Assembly: GCA_937877565.1 (NCBI GenBank)
Contig: CALFJB010000016.1
Span: 19,021 to 83,020 of the forward strand
Source of the DNA: an uncultured Selenomonadales bacterium
GTDB taxonomy: Bacteria; Bacillota; Negativicutes; Selenomonadales; Selenomonadaceae
DNA: 64,000 bases
Reading direction: 5' to 3'
The notes under the pieces are model-generated. The model made no database searches, was not told the origin of the DNA, and saw nothing but the letters and a program-made list of their open reading frames with translations. Below, in pieces: positions 20,701 to 29,926 of the stretch (the first letter of the stretch is position 1; each line of letters starts with the position of its first letter). A program made the translations under genes and the position numbers.

Positions 20701-22183
20701 AAACAATTTCGCCCCTGTAAAGTCGCTGATTGTAATTGTTGCGCCGCTTTGTGCGTAATATTTATTGTTAAATTTTTTTGCGCCGCTGACTGTGACATTT
20801 TCAGGAACATTCAACTTATAAACTCGCGTGAACCCGTTGCTATTCGTGCCGCAACAATAAGCGTAGCTGATTGTGCCGGTTGAGCCGCTGAAAATCACAC
20901 TCGAAGAGACAATCAATTTGCTGCCGCCGTCATATGTGCCCTTAAAGCCCGTAATAGTTGTAAAATCTTTGCCGCTTAAGTCAACGTTGGCTGTCTGCCT
21001 AAATTTCAAGCCTTCGCAGTTGTTGTTCTTTGCATAAGCCGCAAAATTGAGAAAATCGCCGGTGTTGTCGATAATGTAAGTGCCATTTCTATAAATGAAT
21101 GTGTAGTCCCCGAGCTTTTCAGTTGGAGTTATTAAAGTTTGAACATCTTCCACTTTGTTTTTAGGAATGTCAATATTGTTATCATCACTCGGTATACCGT
21201 ATGAATTTTCGCCGATTTTTAATATAGTGCCGTTATAACTTTCGCCTTGACCGAGTGGAACAAGTTGGACGGGATAGTAAAACTTTTTTGTGTCATTCAC
21301 ATAATTTTTATCTATCGATCCATAAGCAGCGATATTGGAGTAGTAATAGTTATTGTCAAACTCAAAATTCCCTCCAAGATGACCACCTAATATTGCGCCT
21401 ACCTTACTTCCTCCGCTGATTTTAGTAACGACATAGCAGTTATTTATAGTGGCTGTACCTACACGTCCAACCAGCCCGCCAATCATATCACTCGAGATAC
21501 TTTCAATAGTGGTACCGCTAACAATGACATATTCAATGGAAATGCTTCCATTAGAATATCCGACGAGTCCGCCGACCCTGCTGCCGGTCAGTGTATTTTT
21601 AACATTTATGCCGCTCATTGTTATATTTTCAATGGTAGCATTATTGGCTTTGCCGACCAGTGCGCCAAGTGTATTAACATCATAGTTATAACTCTGATCC
21701 GTAACATTAAAATCTTTGAGCGTTAGATTTTTTACAGTACCTCCATAAATAGCACCGAAAAGCCCGCAGTTTTTGGCGTTCGCATCGATTTTTGCGTTGC
21801 TGATAGTTTTGCCGTTGCCGTCAAATGTGCCGCTGAATGTGCCAATAGGCGTCCAGTTTGTGATTGTGCTAAGGTCAATATTTGCGGTAAGTTTGAAATT
21901 TTTGCCCTCGCAGGTGTTGCCGTTGTTTACATATGTTGCCAACGCTTGCAAGTCTGCCGCTGTAGAAATTAAATAGGGCTCGAATTCAGTGCCGTTTCCT
22001 CTGCTAAACAAGGTTGATTCGCCTGTGCCACCTGTGCCGGGGTAGTTCGGATTTTGAGGTTTAGTTCCTCCTGTTCCTACAGTACCTGACGGCGGATCGT
22101 CAAAACGTTGCAGATCAAATATCAATTCCCCAAAATGGGTGGGTATTTATTGGCTCAGTTACGCCAAAATTTTTCTTAATCAT
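17794..22183 (-). pseudogene. Large secreted GLUG/RTX repeat surface protein, broken
   Basis: The intended start is ATG 22183, preceded by a near-perfect AAAGGAGG. A frameshift around 22130 separates it from the signature LIFDLQRFDD and a GTGGTG linker. The N-terminal part has GLUG-type repeats (ADLQALATYVNNG, FDGNGKTISNAKIDANAKNC). About 850 residues of beta-rich repeats follow (ITISGLNSNATLKDISLSGK type). The C-terminus has a Ca-binding block (IIGGAGNDTLTGGNGADVFV, YSAGKDIITDY). Lesions: a frameshift near 20712, in-frame TAA codons at 20602-20600, 19900-19898 and 18208-18206, and a +1 shift at a C5 run near 17930. Between lesions the frame is fully open, so decay is recent. In its intact form this would be a cell-surface adhesin-like protein. 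Confidence 0.75.
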
Positions 22184-22285
22184 AAAAGTTACCTCCTTTG
22201 AGTGTAACTGCCGTTTTTATTTGTAAAAATTTTCTAAGCAAAAGATAAATCGCCGAGTTCAGATTTATTTTAGCCGCAACAAGTT

Positions 22286-22504
22286 TCATAACGCGCTTTC
22301 AAAATTCTCAACGCTTATCATATCTTCGTGCGTGAAAATACCTTCGTCGCCGGTGTTAGGATACAAGCCTGGAATATCGACAAAAATTTTTTCGCCTTTG
22401 TAGGAAAATTCAATGGGGCGAATATCACGGCGCAAAATTTCGCCTGTTTTAGGGTGTATTCTCATTTCTTCCATAATATCATCGCCTTCCCGCCCATTTT
22501 TCAT
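22286..22504 (-). CDS. MqsA/YgiT-like antitoxin N-terminal domain protein (72 aa)
   Basis: 72 residues, or 62 if the internal ATG preceded by GGGAAGG is used. The sequence MEEMRIHPKTGEILRRDIRP, IEFSYKGEKIFVDIPGLYPN, TGDEGIFTHEDM resembles the N-terminal half of MqsA/YgiT antitoxins ('g....ytikGe...vdvpg..C..cGE.i...ed'), but the zinc cysteines and the C-terminal HTH are absent. No toxin gene is adjacent. It may be a truncated antitoxin of the mobile element or an element-specific regulator. Confidence 0.4.
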   Translation of the reverse strand: MKNGREGDDIMEEMRIHPKTGEILRRDIRPIEFSYKGEKIFVDIPGLYPNTGDEGIFTHEDMISVENFESAL

Positions 22505-22561
22505 CAGTTAAAATTTTTACAAACTGCAATTCTTGTTAAGTTTTTATCATAGTATGATATA

Positions 22562-25378
22562 TCACGCGGCGGCTGTTTTATCGCTGTATTTCGGCTCTAA
22601 AACTTTATAGAAAGTGGTACGGCGTTCTGTTTTCAGTTGCAATTCTGCAATATCCATTTGCGCTTTTGTATGTTTGAGGCGTTCGGAAATATTTTTAATT
22701 TTTTTATCGACTTCAGCAACTTTTTCTACAAATTTGTGATTTTTACGGAGAATACCGGCGGCAATAAGTTGGATTTGTTTAATAGCGTCGGGAGTATTAC
22801 AAGCCGTTTCCAATTCTGATTTTTGATTATCGAGAGAAAATTTAAAATTATTAAGGCAATTTTTTCAGCGTCAAGCAATGTTTTTTGTTTTATCATCAAA
22901 TATTTTTCCTGTAGAAAATCAGCTTGATTATCAGCTGTCCATTTTGTATTTTGGAAAATTTTTTCGCGCTGATGAAAAGAATCCATATGACGAGAGAATT
23001 TTTCTTCATATTTTTTATATTGCCTTAACGCCAGACGGAATTTTTTCAAGCCTCCCTTGACGAAAATATTTTTAGCCATTGCCACTGCGCGTAATGGTGA
23101 AATAATTTTCTGTCTGTAGCAGTATTTCAAGTTTAATTGTTGTTCGTGTTCTTTTTTCAAAGGGAAGTACTGATGACGCAAGATATTGTAAACTTCTCGC
23201 GTTTTGTAATAATCTTTGTCGGAAATGGATTGATAAAAAATAGCGTCTTTGAGTTCGTCAACGGAGCGATCCAATTTCTTACTTGCCAACATTAACATTT
23301 TTCTTGCGTAGGTATTGGCTTGTAAAATTTGATGAGTGACAATCAAAATATTTTTCCTGCAGTCTGGAGTTTCCAGTTTTTTATTTATTTCGTCAATAGA
23401 TTTTTTCAAAGAGGCGGCAGAAACTAAAAGGCAAGCGATTTTAAAATTAACGCCGCTTACCATTTCTTCATAAGCGTTCATCGCATCTTTTGGAGATTCA
23501 TCAGGCTTTTTGAGAGTAAGCAAAAATTTTTCCAACTGATTTTTCTGCGCCAACATTTCAAAATATTTGCGCCAAATTTCACGCTCTGCAGGCGTCATAT
23601 ATTCAAGTTTTGCTTTTTGTTTGGCGTCGTGTTGTGAAATAATGGAGCGTTTCCGGCGGTGTACTTTTTCTATTTCAAATAATACTTTTGCTTTCAATTC
23701 CTGCAATTTTGGCGTATCGAATTTTTGAGAAAATTCCTCTGAAGTTATAAATTCTCGCGCTTTTACAGAGGCAAGTTGTACTTCGTCTTTTGTTTCCAAA
23801 TCTTCGATTTCTTTTATTGCCGAATCCGTCTTAAAAATTAAATCAAAATGTTGGTTGCGTAAATTACGAAATTTTTTCAAGCGTTCAAGTTTTGGGTCGT
23901 CGTCTTCCTTACAAGAAATGACGCCAATATATTCTTCGGGGATTCTGTTAAAAAGTCTGGCAAGGGACGTATCGCAATTTTTTTCTGCTTCTTCTTTTTG
24001 TGCTTTCAATGTTCTGTGGTCAACACGAATAGAAAAGCCATTTTTCGCCAATACTTCATTTTGAATTTTAGCAAAGTCCGCGCGAAGAATGGAAAGAAAA
24101 GATTTTTCCACCCAGCACCGATTTTTAGGTGCGCCGCGTCTATATTTTTCTTCAAAGGAAGGTTCAGAGCCGTCTTTTTTCTTTCGTGCAGGATAGCTGA
24201 AAAAATATTTAGCGGAGCGTTCTTTTATTTTTTCCACTTCGTCAATAAGTCGTTCAGAAAACATTATATGAACGTGCGGCTGTCTTTGCTCTTCTGACAA
24301 CGTTCCGCTTTTCTCGTGAATTGCATAAGCGTAATAATGATTTGACAGATGTTTAGCTAAAAAAGCGTCAATAATTTGTCGGTATTCTTCCATCGTTTTT
24401 AATTTATTTGGCAACGCAAATTCAATTTCCATATAACGGCGGTTTCCTATTCCTTCATATTTATCCGCCATCTTAAAAAATTTTTTCGGATCGTCTTTAG
24501 CCCATTTGGGTAATTTGTGGGAATGGAAAATACAACCGCCACGATTCTCAAACGCTTTTTCACGGTTAATGTATTCCACGTGAGATTCAGCATAAACGTG
24601 TTATCTAATTTTTCTTCGATATTTTTCAATATTTGTTGGGTTGTCTGTTTTTCAAGGTTTAAGAATTGGATAGAAAAATCCCATCGCACATTGTTATTGA
24701 TTCTTTTTGAGAGTTTGTCCAACTTACGAGATTCATCATTTTGCGATAGCACGTCAGATTTTTCTGATTCTGAATGAACCAAATTGAGTTTTGGCAGTGT
24801 TGGCAAGCAAAATCCTCTTTGGGTAATATCTGTGAGTTTTCGCGTTTTAACAGTTGAAGTAATGGACTTGAAATTTGCTCGTTCGGTAAAGATTTTTCCG
24901 CCTTTTGCGATAAAGTTTCTGCGTTTAATGTCTTTTTTCTCCTTTTGTCGTCTAAATTCATTTTGTATTCTTTTGTCAGCGAAAGAAATAGGAAGATTGG
25001 CAAATATTGCCGTGTCAAGCACTTTTTTTACAAATTCGTTTGAGCCGGAAATTATCAATGGCTTATGATTCATAGTTTCATCGGCAAGCATTAAAGCAAC
25101 TGCAACAGTTGTTAATGATGCTTTTTCTGTTACTTCTATTCCTTTCGCCGTACTTCTGATTGAGTCAAAACTTTCGGTTTTTATAGAGGAGAGAATTTAA
25201 ATCTTTGCAAGCATTTTTTACTTCTGCTGAAGTAATGAAATTGCCAACAAATTTGTTATTTTCTTGCCATTGCTTATATTCCGCAAAATTACCTTATATA
25301 ATCAACGTGTTGCACAGGCGAAATTCTTGTACCGTCCGGCTTTTTGTCCGATTTTAATCTAAAGTGAAACATCGTCAT
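22562..25378 (-). pseudogene. mobL: MobA/MobL-family relaxase, multiply frameshifted
   Basis: ATG 25378 follows GAAGGGAG and opens MTMFHFRLKSDKKPDGTRIS, PVQHVDYI, the usual start of Selenomonad-type MobL proteins. The reading frame is then broken by a stop near 25290 and a shift near 25195. A piece with LPD7-like character follows (PLIISGSNEFVKKVLDTAIF, FADKRIQNEF). After another shift near 24560 comes the main relaxase frame: YINREKAFENRGGCIFHSHK, RRYMEIEFALPNKL and the HUH motif QPHVHIMFSERL. A long coiled C-terminal part continues to a last shift near 22790 and ends at 22562. The enzyme would nick oriT and pilot the strand. Four or more lesions make it inactive. Confidence 0.75.
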
Positions 25379-25380
25379 GA

Positions 25381-25648
25381 GTTTTTCTCTCCCTTCAAGC
25401 CAACCGCAGGTTCAAAAAGCGTTAGCGATTGACAATTTTTTTACTTAAATTTCGCATGTAAATGGCGTCCGTATTTACAAAATTTAGCGTTTCACAAAGT
25501 GAAATGCGGAAGTGAACATCTCAAAAAAATCAATGCTTGCATATCTTACACAAAGCCAAAAAACGCGATGCACTATTTTTGCACAATTTTTTGTGCATTT
25601 TCAGCAAAGTAAAAAAACTTATGATATATTAAGCGACGGTGAGCGAAT
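25381..25648. other. Possible origin of transfer next to the relaxase
   Basis: A non-coding stretch between the leftward mobL remnant and a rightward small gene contains two inverted repeats. GCGTTTCAC-AAA-GTGAAATGC (25487-25507) has 9-bp arms with one mismatch. TGCACAA-TTTT-TTGTGCA (25580-25597) has perfect 7-bp arms. Hairpins in a divergent mob intergenic region are typical of oriT. No nic site can be assigned by eye. Confidence 0.4.
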
Positions 25649-25857
25649 TTGAGGGAGTTAGTAGTTAATCAGTTGAAAATGGAATGTAACAAATTTCAAG
25701 GAGAGTTGGAAAAAGAAATTTCAGTCTTAAGTGGCGAATTTTTGGAAGAAAAGAAAATTAAAAACTGGCACGAATGGCATACGCCGAAGAATTTAACATA
25801 CAAAATTTAAATGAAATTTCAGCGGCTAATAAGTCAAAACAAAAAAATAACAGATAG
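25649..25857 (+). pseudogene. Small mobilisation-accessory-like gene, frameshifted
   Basis: A TTG start (25649) or ATG (25679) opens KMECNKFQGELEKEISVLSG, EEKKIKNWHEW. At about 25775 the frame shifts and the original continues AYAEEFNIQNLNEISAANKS, KQKNNR to TAG 25855-25857. The product would be about 65-70 residues, charged and helical, in the place where MobC-like accessory genes usually lie. I do not recognise a specific family. Confidence 0.35.
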
Positions 25858-25868
25858 GAGAAAATATT

Positions 25869-26854
25869 ATGAGACAAACTAATTTTCAAATGATAGATAA
25901 AAAATTGGCGAAGAAAAACGCCGAATTACAGGAAATTTGTGAAACACGCCAAAAGTTGGCTGACAAGGAAAAAGAAATTTGCCCGTCGATAGACAAGTTG
26001 CAGAATCAAAAAATTGAAGTGATATTTGAGCAGGTAAAAAAAGAAATTAAAAGTGAAAATTTAAAAGTTTCTTCGGCGTCGATTATTCCGTTGTTGGAAG
26101 TTTTGAGAAACACTCGTCAAATTGAAGATTATAACGAAAATGAAGAATTTGCAGACGAAAAAGCAGAAATTATTTCAACCGAGAATCTAGCGTCAGAAAG
26201 AAACTACAGCGATCCGCGCTGGTATTCGGCTGAAGATATTCAACAAAAACATTGGGCGTTAAAAGAAAATGCAACGCCGGAATTATTGGAAGAAGGATAG
26301 AAAAACCGCCAGAAAGTATCTTTCAAAAAATTCAACAAGCTAACGATATTTTAAAAATATTGAAAATGGAAAGAGTAAAACCAATAGCTGAAGAAGTTAA
26401 AATCGAAGATTTATTTCAAGGCTTGAAAATAATTTATCACGGTAGCGAAATTGAAATAGCAGACAATCTGGGATTGGCGTATTCTGCGGAAACAATTTAA
26501 AGCGGCGTTTCTGCCTACGAATTTTTATGTTCGTGGAAAATGCAGGAAGAAAAATTTAAAACGTGGATTGAATTTTATTATAAGGACTACGAACACAGAA
26601 AATTTTTACTTACCAATAATAGCTGTGAATCCTTAGTATCAGAAATTTTAAAAAAACGGTTAGAAAAAAATCGCCGTGATCTTTTGAAATTTCCTCAAAA
26701 TTTACCTTTGTACATTGTCAGCAATACCGAAGAAAAAATTCCAACTGAAAAAATTATAGAAATAATAGAAAAAGAGTCGGCAACATTTCAAAAAGTTTTT
26801 TCTGAATTTGAAACCGAAGAAAAAAAATATTTGGAAAGTCACTCTATAAATTAA
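25869..26854 (+). pseudogene. Polyvalent/ArdC-like mobile-element protein remnant
   Basis: ATG 25869, after ATAGGAG, opens a 143-codon helical N-terminal region ending ERNYSDPRWYSAEDIQQKHW, ALKENATPELLEE. The 'nYsDpRWyta.diq..gw.l...a.p..le' stretch is typical of ArdC-like and other polyvalent proteins of ICEs and phages. A frameshift near 26295 then gives IEKPPESIFQKIQQANDILK and IYHGSEIEIADNLGLAY, an in-frame TAA at 26498-26500, and the same frame reopens to 26854. The family suggests an antirestriction or DNA-processing role; this copy is broken twice. Confidence 0.45.
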
Positions 26855-26964
26855 AAAATTTCGGCGTGTAAATGTACGCTAAAAATGTTATAATTTTCAA
26901 AATAATTATGGAAATAATCATTCGTGAAGATATTGAATTTTAGATAAAGGATGAGTAGATTGAA

Positions 26965-28224
26965 ATGCTGTTAAGCTACAAATTCAAAAATTTTTGTTCA
27001 TTTAAGGAAGAAGTAGAATTTTCTCTGCTGGCAACCGAAGATAAACGCACCGATTTTCCGGAAAATTATTTTCACGGTACGGCTGATGTTTTGAAGTCTG
27101 CCGTTATCGTAGGTGAAAATGCGGGCGGTAAATCAAATTTTATTAAAAGTCTTCAATACCTGAAAAAATTTTTTAAAGATAATCAATCTGTTGAAACAAA
27201 TCTTGAATATTTAAATGATGATTACACCAAAACTAAAAAAAGTTTGCGGTATTGTGATACTTTGCAAACATTTTCGCTTGAAGTGCTTATCAAAAATGAC
27301 ATTTATGCTTATGATTTGAACATTGATTATTTTGGAATAAAGTATGAAAAATTAAGTGTCAAAAAACAAGCCACGAAAGATTATATACCAATTTTTATAG
27401 TTGAGCGTTCGGAAGAAGATGACTTGTTGCAAAATTTAGTAGAAAAAAATTTCAACGAGTTTAATCTTTTGAAATTAAAATTTCTAGTAAATTTAAATCC
27501 AAACTATGAGCAACTCAAAAATTTTCTGCAGTCTAAGTCGGCGCAAAATGATTCTATTGGACTTTATCTTTCAAAAATAGCTTTGTTAAATGTTCCTGAA
27601 GCAGTAAATTTCAGCAACTGGATAAATAACACGCTTTGTTTTGAATTTGCGCCTTATTCCGGCTATGAATCTTCTGACGAAGGATTAAAAAAATCCGATA
27701 TTTTAAAGATAATCACTGACAGACGTTTTATTGAAATTTTGAAAATTATTGATTCAAGCATTGTAGAGGTAAAGCCGGACAATAGTTTTCCTTACAAAAG
27801 TACAATTATTGTACGCGAAAATTCGGAAGGACAAATTTTTGAACGTGAATTACAATTCGATTCGGCAGGTTTACGCGATTATTTCAGATGGGCAATTCAA
27901 ATTTTCAAAGTAATTTATGAAAATAAGGTTCTTTTTGCTGATGAAATGGATAGAGCATTAAATCCTGTACTTTCAGATAAAATTGTTTCACTTATTCACG
28001 GAATTGAGCATCAAGGGCAATTTATTTTTACAACTCACAATGTGTTGCATTTAAATTTAAAAAAACAGATGAAAGAGCAGATTTATTTTGTAACTAAGGA
28101 TTTATCTACTCTTCACTCCGAATTGTACTCACTGGCTGATTTTTCCGATATTGATTATGATTCTGAAGAAAATATTTATGAATTTTATTTGCGTGGCGTT
28201 TTAGGAGGAATTATTCGTGGCTAG
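26965..28224 (+). CDS. AbiLi/RloA-like AAA ATPase of an abortive-infection pair
   Basis: 419 residues, ABC/SMC-type AAA ATPase. An N-terminal strand FKNFCSFKEEVEFSL precedes Walker A GENAGGKS (residues 50-57). Late motifs include a signature-like QFDSAGLRDYFRWAIQIF, Walker B KVLFADEMDRALNP and the switch histidine in FIFTTHN. Its last 8 bases overlap the start of the RloB-like gene, so the two are coupled. The pair matches the AbiLi-AbiLii (RloA-RloB) phage-defence architecture, in which the ATPase is thought to sense infection and license the partner. It appears intact, in contrast to everything around it. A sequence TATAAT at 26889-26894 may be its -10 box, with no convincing -35. Confidence 0.8.
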   Translation: MLLSYKFKNFCSFKEEVEFSLLATEDKRTDFPENYFHGTADVLKSAVIVGENAGGKSNFIKSLQYLKKFFKDNQSVETNLEYLNDDYTKTKKSLRYCDTLQTFSLEVLIKNDIYAYDLNIDYFGIKYEKLSVKKQATKDYIPIFIVERSEEDDLLQNLVEKNFNEFNLLKLKFLVNLNPNYEQLKNFLQSKSAQNDSIGLYLSKIALLNVPEAVNFSNWINNTLCFEFAPYSGYESSDEGLKKSDILKIITDRRFIEILKIIDSSIVEVKPDNSFPYKSTIIVRENSEGQIFERELQFDSAGLRDYFRWAIQIFKVIYENKVLFADEMDRALNPVLSDKIVSLIHGIEHQGQFIFTTHNVLHLNLKKQMKEQIYFVTKDLSTLHSELYSLADFSDIDYDSEENIYEFYLRGVLGGIIRG

Positions 28225-28876
28225 AGTCAAACGTCAATGCAAGAAAACTTTTGTAATTTTTTGCGAAGGAAAAACAGAATGTAATTATTTTGGAGCTATT
28301 ACGCCCGCAAACGTTGACATAGTGTTAAAGCCAATGGATATGAAAGGTGGCGGCTATACGGCTTTTCTGGACTATGTTCTGGATTATGTAAAACAAAATG
28401 GTTCTATGAACCGTTTGGCAACTTTTATTATTATCGATGGCGATAGGGCAAAAAATATTTCAGGAGAATTATCCGCATTGCAAAACTTGCAAAAATACTG
28501 TGATAATCAAAATAAGCGTGACAATAAATCGCCTTATTTTCTGATTGTAAACTCTCCAGATTTTGAATATATCGCTTGTTTACACGATCCAGAATATTCC
28601 GACGGCGATACTACTCAGCATATTAAAAAAATTTTTAATTTTAAAAGTTTATCAGATTTCAAAAAGAATCCCGATATTTTTAATTTTCTCAACAGTAATT
28701 TCAGAAATTATCAAAATATGATTAGTAAGATAAGAAATAAGCCTAAATTACTTTCCAATACCTTTGAAAGAAAGGGAATTTTTATCATCTTTTCAAATAC
28801 AATCGTGCATTGGGAATTGATTAACCAGAAAAACTCGAATATTGAAGAATTTTTCGATATTGTTATGAGCGATTAG
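28217..28876 (+). CDS. AbiLii/RloB-family TOPRIM-like effector
   Basis: 219 residues. The N-terminal motif FVIFCEGKTECNYF is the hallmark of RloB (TOPRIM-like) proteins, and an acidic strand IIIDGDRAKN follows. Then come LIVNSPDFEYIACLHDP (the usual 'S.P.fE.WlllHf' region) and a helical C-terminus. It starts within the last codons of the ATPase gene with GGAGG a few bases before GTG 28217. In AbiL- and PARIS-like systems this component is the nuclease or toxic half. It appears intact. Confidence 0.8.
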   Translation: MARVKRQCKKTFVIFCEGKTECNYFGAITPANVDIVLKPMDMKGGGYTAFLDYVLDYVKQNGSMNRLATFIIIDGDRAKNISGELSALQNLQKYCDNQNKRDNKSPYFLIVNSPDFEYIACLHDPEYSDGDTTQHIKKIFNFKSLSDFKKNPDIFNFLNSNFRNYQNMISKIRNKPKLLSNTFERKGIFIIFSNTIVHWELINQKNSNIEEFFDIVMSD

Positions 28877-28929
28877 TGCTGTTACAAAAAATTTAATATG
28901 AAGTATGTTCAGAGAAATGAAAAATTATC

Positions 28930-29203
28930 TTGAGTAAAAAATATTGTAAAAATAGGGAGTAGCCTTTATGAAACTTTAATGAAAGTCTTTTATGAAACGG
29001 CGTTATCTGTTAATTGTCAAGTTATTATGACTTCGCACAATCGAGATTTTATTGAAGCTACTCTCCGAGCGATGGAACAACTGGGAAGATTAAAAGATTT
29101 AAGTTATCAACGCTTGGGCTTTTACAAAGGACAGAGAAAAGCATTTTTATTTTCTGGCGATTCACTTTACTCCGCTTTTGAATCAAATATGGAAATGAGG
29201 TAA
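28930..29203 (+). pseudogene. C-terminal fragment of a second AAA ATPase
   Basis: The frame SSLYETLMKVFYETALSVNC, QVIMTSHNRDFIEATLRAME is the end of an AAA_15/AAA_21-type ATPase: helix, switch histidine in TSHN, then the tail SLYSAFESNMEMR. The N-terminal three quarters, including Walker A and B, are absent; upstream sequence (28877-28930) has only stops. It directly precedes a TOPRIM-like gene, so it is the remainder of a second ATPase-TOPRIM pair beside the intact AbiL-like pair. Confidence 0.6.
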
Positions 29204-29207
29204 AACA

Positions 29208-29901
29208 ATGGAAGTGAATAATCGGAAATTAGAAACTCAAAAATTTGAAATTGAAAAGCCATATGTAATAGTTTGCGAAGGCAAGGACGATTTTGGATTT
29301 CTCAATGAATATTTAAATTATCTAGGTAAATTAAATTTTATCGACAAAAATTCTTTTAAAATCATAATAGCTAATGGTGTTGACAATATCGCAAAAGAAA
29401 TGAAAAATTATAAAAATTACTCCGACTATGACGCTATGAAAGGATTTTTATTTGTCCGTGACGCTGATAATAATCCTGAAAGTGCTGTAAATTCTATGAT
29501 TGGCAATATCAAAGACGTTTGGCACATCAAATTAGAAAAAAAACGGCGATTTTAAAACAGATGCTGAAGGCGTCAAAATTGGATTTTTTATTTTTCCGGG
29601 TCTTGATGATTCCGGCAATTATAAAAAAGGAACGCTTGAAGATTTTTGCAGTGAAATTTTCAATTTTTCTGATGGAAATACACAAGTTATTCTGTCTTTA
29701 GTTGAAGAACATATGAAGAAACTTAACGACAGTGATATTACATTCAAGACGCCACATAAAAATAAATTGCATCTTTGCCTTGACAGCACAAATGATTTTC
29801 TTGGCGATAAAATTGGCGAATCTGCGCGGAAAAATGCTTTTGATTTCTCAAGCGATAAATTTTCAGTTTTGAAAGCCAGAATAATTGATTTGGCAAAGTA
29901 A
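29208..29901 (+). pseudogene. DUF3226-like TOPRIM protein with an A-run frameshift
   Basis: ATG 29208 opens EKPYVIVCEGKDDFGFLNEY, a TOPRIM strand with the conserved EGKDD, then GFLFVRDADNNPESAV with the DAD motif. The frame shifts in an eight-A run at about 29537-29544. The original frame continues GVKIGFFIFPGLDDSGNYKK, GTLEDFCSEIFNFSDGN and LHLCLDSTNDFLGDKIGE to TAA 29899-29901. Total length of about 230 residues matches DUF3226 proteins, which occur with OLD-like ATPases. The partner ATPase is only a fragment, so the pair is defunct. The A-run could also be a sequencing artefact. Confidence 0.6.
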
Positions 29902-29926
29902 ATTATTCCGGCTACAGGTAAAAATT

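Noticed and set aside
17794..22183. Stop-codon recoding (TAA read as an amino acid) to explain in-frame stops
   Set aside because: TAG and TGA also interrupt neighbouring pseudogenes, indels occur in the same gene, and intact operons in the window use TAA as a normal stop.
24447..25091. A 214-residue protein as a stand-alone gene
   Set aside because: Its start lies inside a relaxase reading frame and its last 45 residues are the relaxase N-terminal region read out of frame; it is part of the mobL pseudogene.
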